Origin: Helichrysum umbraculigerum
Taxonomy: Eukaryota > Streptophyta > Magnoliopsida > Asterales > Asteraceae
Direction of reading: 5' to 3'
DNA: 64,000 bases
Assembly: GCA_949592205.1 (NCBI GenBank)
Contig: CATIUR010000005.1
Location: 129,599,277 to 129,663,276 of the forward strand
Both the position numbers and the translations under genes were made by a program. Shown here piece after piece: positions 62,637 through 64,000 of this stretch. The stretch's first letter is position 1, and each line of letters opens with the position of its first letter. Under the pieces are notes generated by a model. That model saw nothing but the letters and a program-made list of their open reading frames with translations, was not told the origin of the DNA and made no database searches.

Positions 62637-63233
62637 ATGACAGGTATATCTAAGGTTATCATAACTCATAAACTTGGAATTGATAATAGTTTCAGGCCGG
62701 TTCAACAAAAGAGAAGAAAATTTACGCCGGAAAGAAATGCTATTATCCAGGCTGATGTTGAAAGACTACTTGCTGCTGGCATGATAAGGGAAGTAAAGTT
62801 TCCTAGATGGTTGGCAAACCTGGTGGTGGTACAAAAGAAGAATGGGAAATGGAGAGTGTGTGTGGACTATACGGATCTCAACAAAGCCTGCCCGAAGGAT
62901 CCTTTTCCATTGCCCCATATAGATTCAATGGTGGATGCTACGGCTGGGCACGAGATCCTAACTTTTATGGATGCTTCTTCAGGATTTCAACAAATTCAGA
63001 TGGAACCTTCAGACCAGGAAGACACAGCCTTCATAACCCCCACAGGTATTTATTGTTATCTTGCTATGCCTTTTGGTCTTAAAAATGCAGGTGCAACATA
63101 CCAAAGGCTAGTCAACATGATGTTCAAAGACCAATTGGGAAGCACAATGGAAGTATACATCGACGACATGGTAGTAAATCAAAGAAAATTGAGGATCATC
63201 TTCAGGATCTTAAGGTGGCCTTTGACATTCTAG
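62637..63233 (+). pseudogene. pol: Tat-type reverse transcriptase, N-terminal part
   Basis: FTPERNAIIQADVERLLAAG, WRVCVDYTDLNKACPKDPFP, FMDASSGFQQIQM, MPFGLKNAGATYQRLVNMMF and EVYIDDMV are RT blocks in order; the YIDD catalytic pair is intact. One missing base near 63178, right after YIDDMVV, shifts the frame, and the reading continues from about 63180 in another frame. Confidence 0.88.
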
Positions 63234-64000
63234 ATCAGTATAACATGAAGCTCAATCCTGCTAAATGTCACTTTGGAGTGGGGGCAGGAAAGTTCTTGGG
63301 ATATATGGTGACCAAGAGAGGGATAGAAGCTAGCCCAGAACAGATCAAAGCCATTCTTAATCTAAAGTCTCCGTCAAGCCCAAAGGATATACAAAGGTTA
63401 ACGGGAAGGATAGCAGTTATGAACCGTTTTATTTCAAGATCCTCAGACAGATGCAAGGAATTCTATGATATCCTCAAAAAGAACAAAAAATTTGAGTGGG
63501 GAGAAAGGCATGAAGCTGCATTTCGAGAATTGAAGGAATATTTGTCATCAGCTCCTTTATTGATGAAGACTGAGAATGGTGAACCACTGTTTCTCTATTT
63601 ATCGGTATCCAGAAGTGCTGTGAGTGCGGTGCTGGTGAAGGATCATGAAGGGCAACAATATCCTGTTTACTATGTAAGTAAAAGCCTATTAGATGCTGAA
63701 ACCAGGTATTCTCATCTCGAAAAACTTATACTTGCATTAGTCATGGCATCAACTAAACTTAGGCATTATTTTGAGACACACCCGATACATGTAAGAACCA
63801 ATTATCCTATTAAAAACGTTTTGAGGAAACCAGAAATGTCAGGACGTTTAGCTAAATGGTCTCTAAAATTAAGTGCTTATAATTTAATTTATGAACCTAG
63901 GAATGCAATTAAATCTCAAGCTTTAGCGGATTTTATTGCTGACTTTACTAGTGATCTCCAAAATGAAGTAGATTTAGAAGTGCAAGAACTAAATCAAATA
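63180..64000 (+). pseudogene. pol: Tat-type RT thumb and RNase H, runs off the window
   Basis: After the frameshift the frame is open to the window end. NPAKCHFGVGAGKFLGYMVT and RGIEASPEQIKAI are the RT C-terminal blocks. Then LKEYLSSAPLLMKTENGEPL, SAVSAVLVKDHEGQQYPVYY and TRYSHLEKLILALVMASTKL are the RNase H blocks. ALADFIADF lies near the end. The second RNase H, if any, and the integrase would be to the right. Confidence 0.85.

Larger units (their letters stand above)
55557..64000 (+). mobile_element. Tat-type Ty3 retrotransposon, 3' end beyond the window
   Basis: 5' LTR 55557-56687, primer site, Gag, protease, RT and RNase H in order on the + strand, interrupted by the solo LTR and TRIM (58545-61888). 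The Gag style, the CAYHEDFGHTTENC knuckle and the IDGGSS protease are Tat-lineage features. GGATCC occurs about 18 times in its 5.1 kb. Confidence 0.87.

Overview
This is a plant nuclear window, almost certainly eudicot, made of nested transposable elements. I find no intact host gene, rRNA, tRNA or CRISPR array. Nine-exon genes with GT-AG introns, several kinds of LTR retrotransposon, long AT microsatellites and AT-rich spacers all point to a plant. The extra ORF of the 34-45 kb elements resembles ORFs I recall from daisy-family (Asteraceae) SIRE-like elements, so I suggest Asteraceae as an inference only.

Layout. 1-2099: end of a large Tekay-type LTR, + strand. 2100-22450: two same-orientation (minus) copies of a Mutator-like unit carrying a nine-exon gene with a C-terminal Ulp1-type cysteine peptidase. 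The second copy is split in exon 5 by a 9.4 kb SIRE-like Copia element (10133-19549, target duplication ctcta). 22985-23482: a foldback MITE with a 9 bp duplication. About 23.5-24.23 kb: LTR-like sequence with a long tRNA-complementary primer site. 25816-27600: remnant of a CACTA element. 27609-28108: Copia RNase H scrap. 28109-46499: an Athila element (minus) whose leader is split by element B (34312-44949), which is itself split by sister element A (37384-43390). 46500-55556: a Tekay-type chromovirus (minus) with 3.3 kb LTRs, inserted in the Athila LTR. 55557-64000: a Tat-type Ty3 element (+) inserted in the Tekay LTR and running off the window. It is interrupted by a solo Athila-like LTR (58545-60934), beside which a TRIM (60941-61888) inserted later.

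How the parts work. Most genes are retrotransposon proteins (Gag, protease, integrase, reverse transcriptase, RNase H) disabled by stops and frameshifts. Element A has LTRs that look identical and carries Gag plus a long unknown protein but no polymerase or integrase, so it must have been moved in trans.

The most interesting signal is in the Ulp1-MULE pair. The decamer AAAATGCAGT occurs 25 times by my reading, always in introns or subterminal DNA of these two copies, never in their exons or elsewhere in the window. This resembles the noncoding target motifs of VANC anti-silencing proteins of Arabidopsis VANDAL elements. A broader pattern is that each element family carries its own private short motif at high density.
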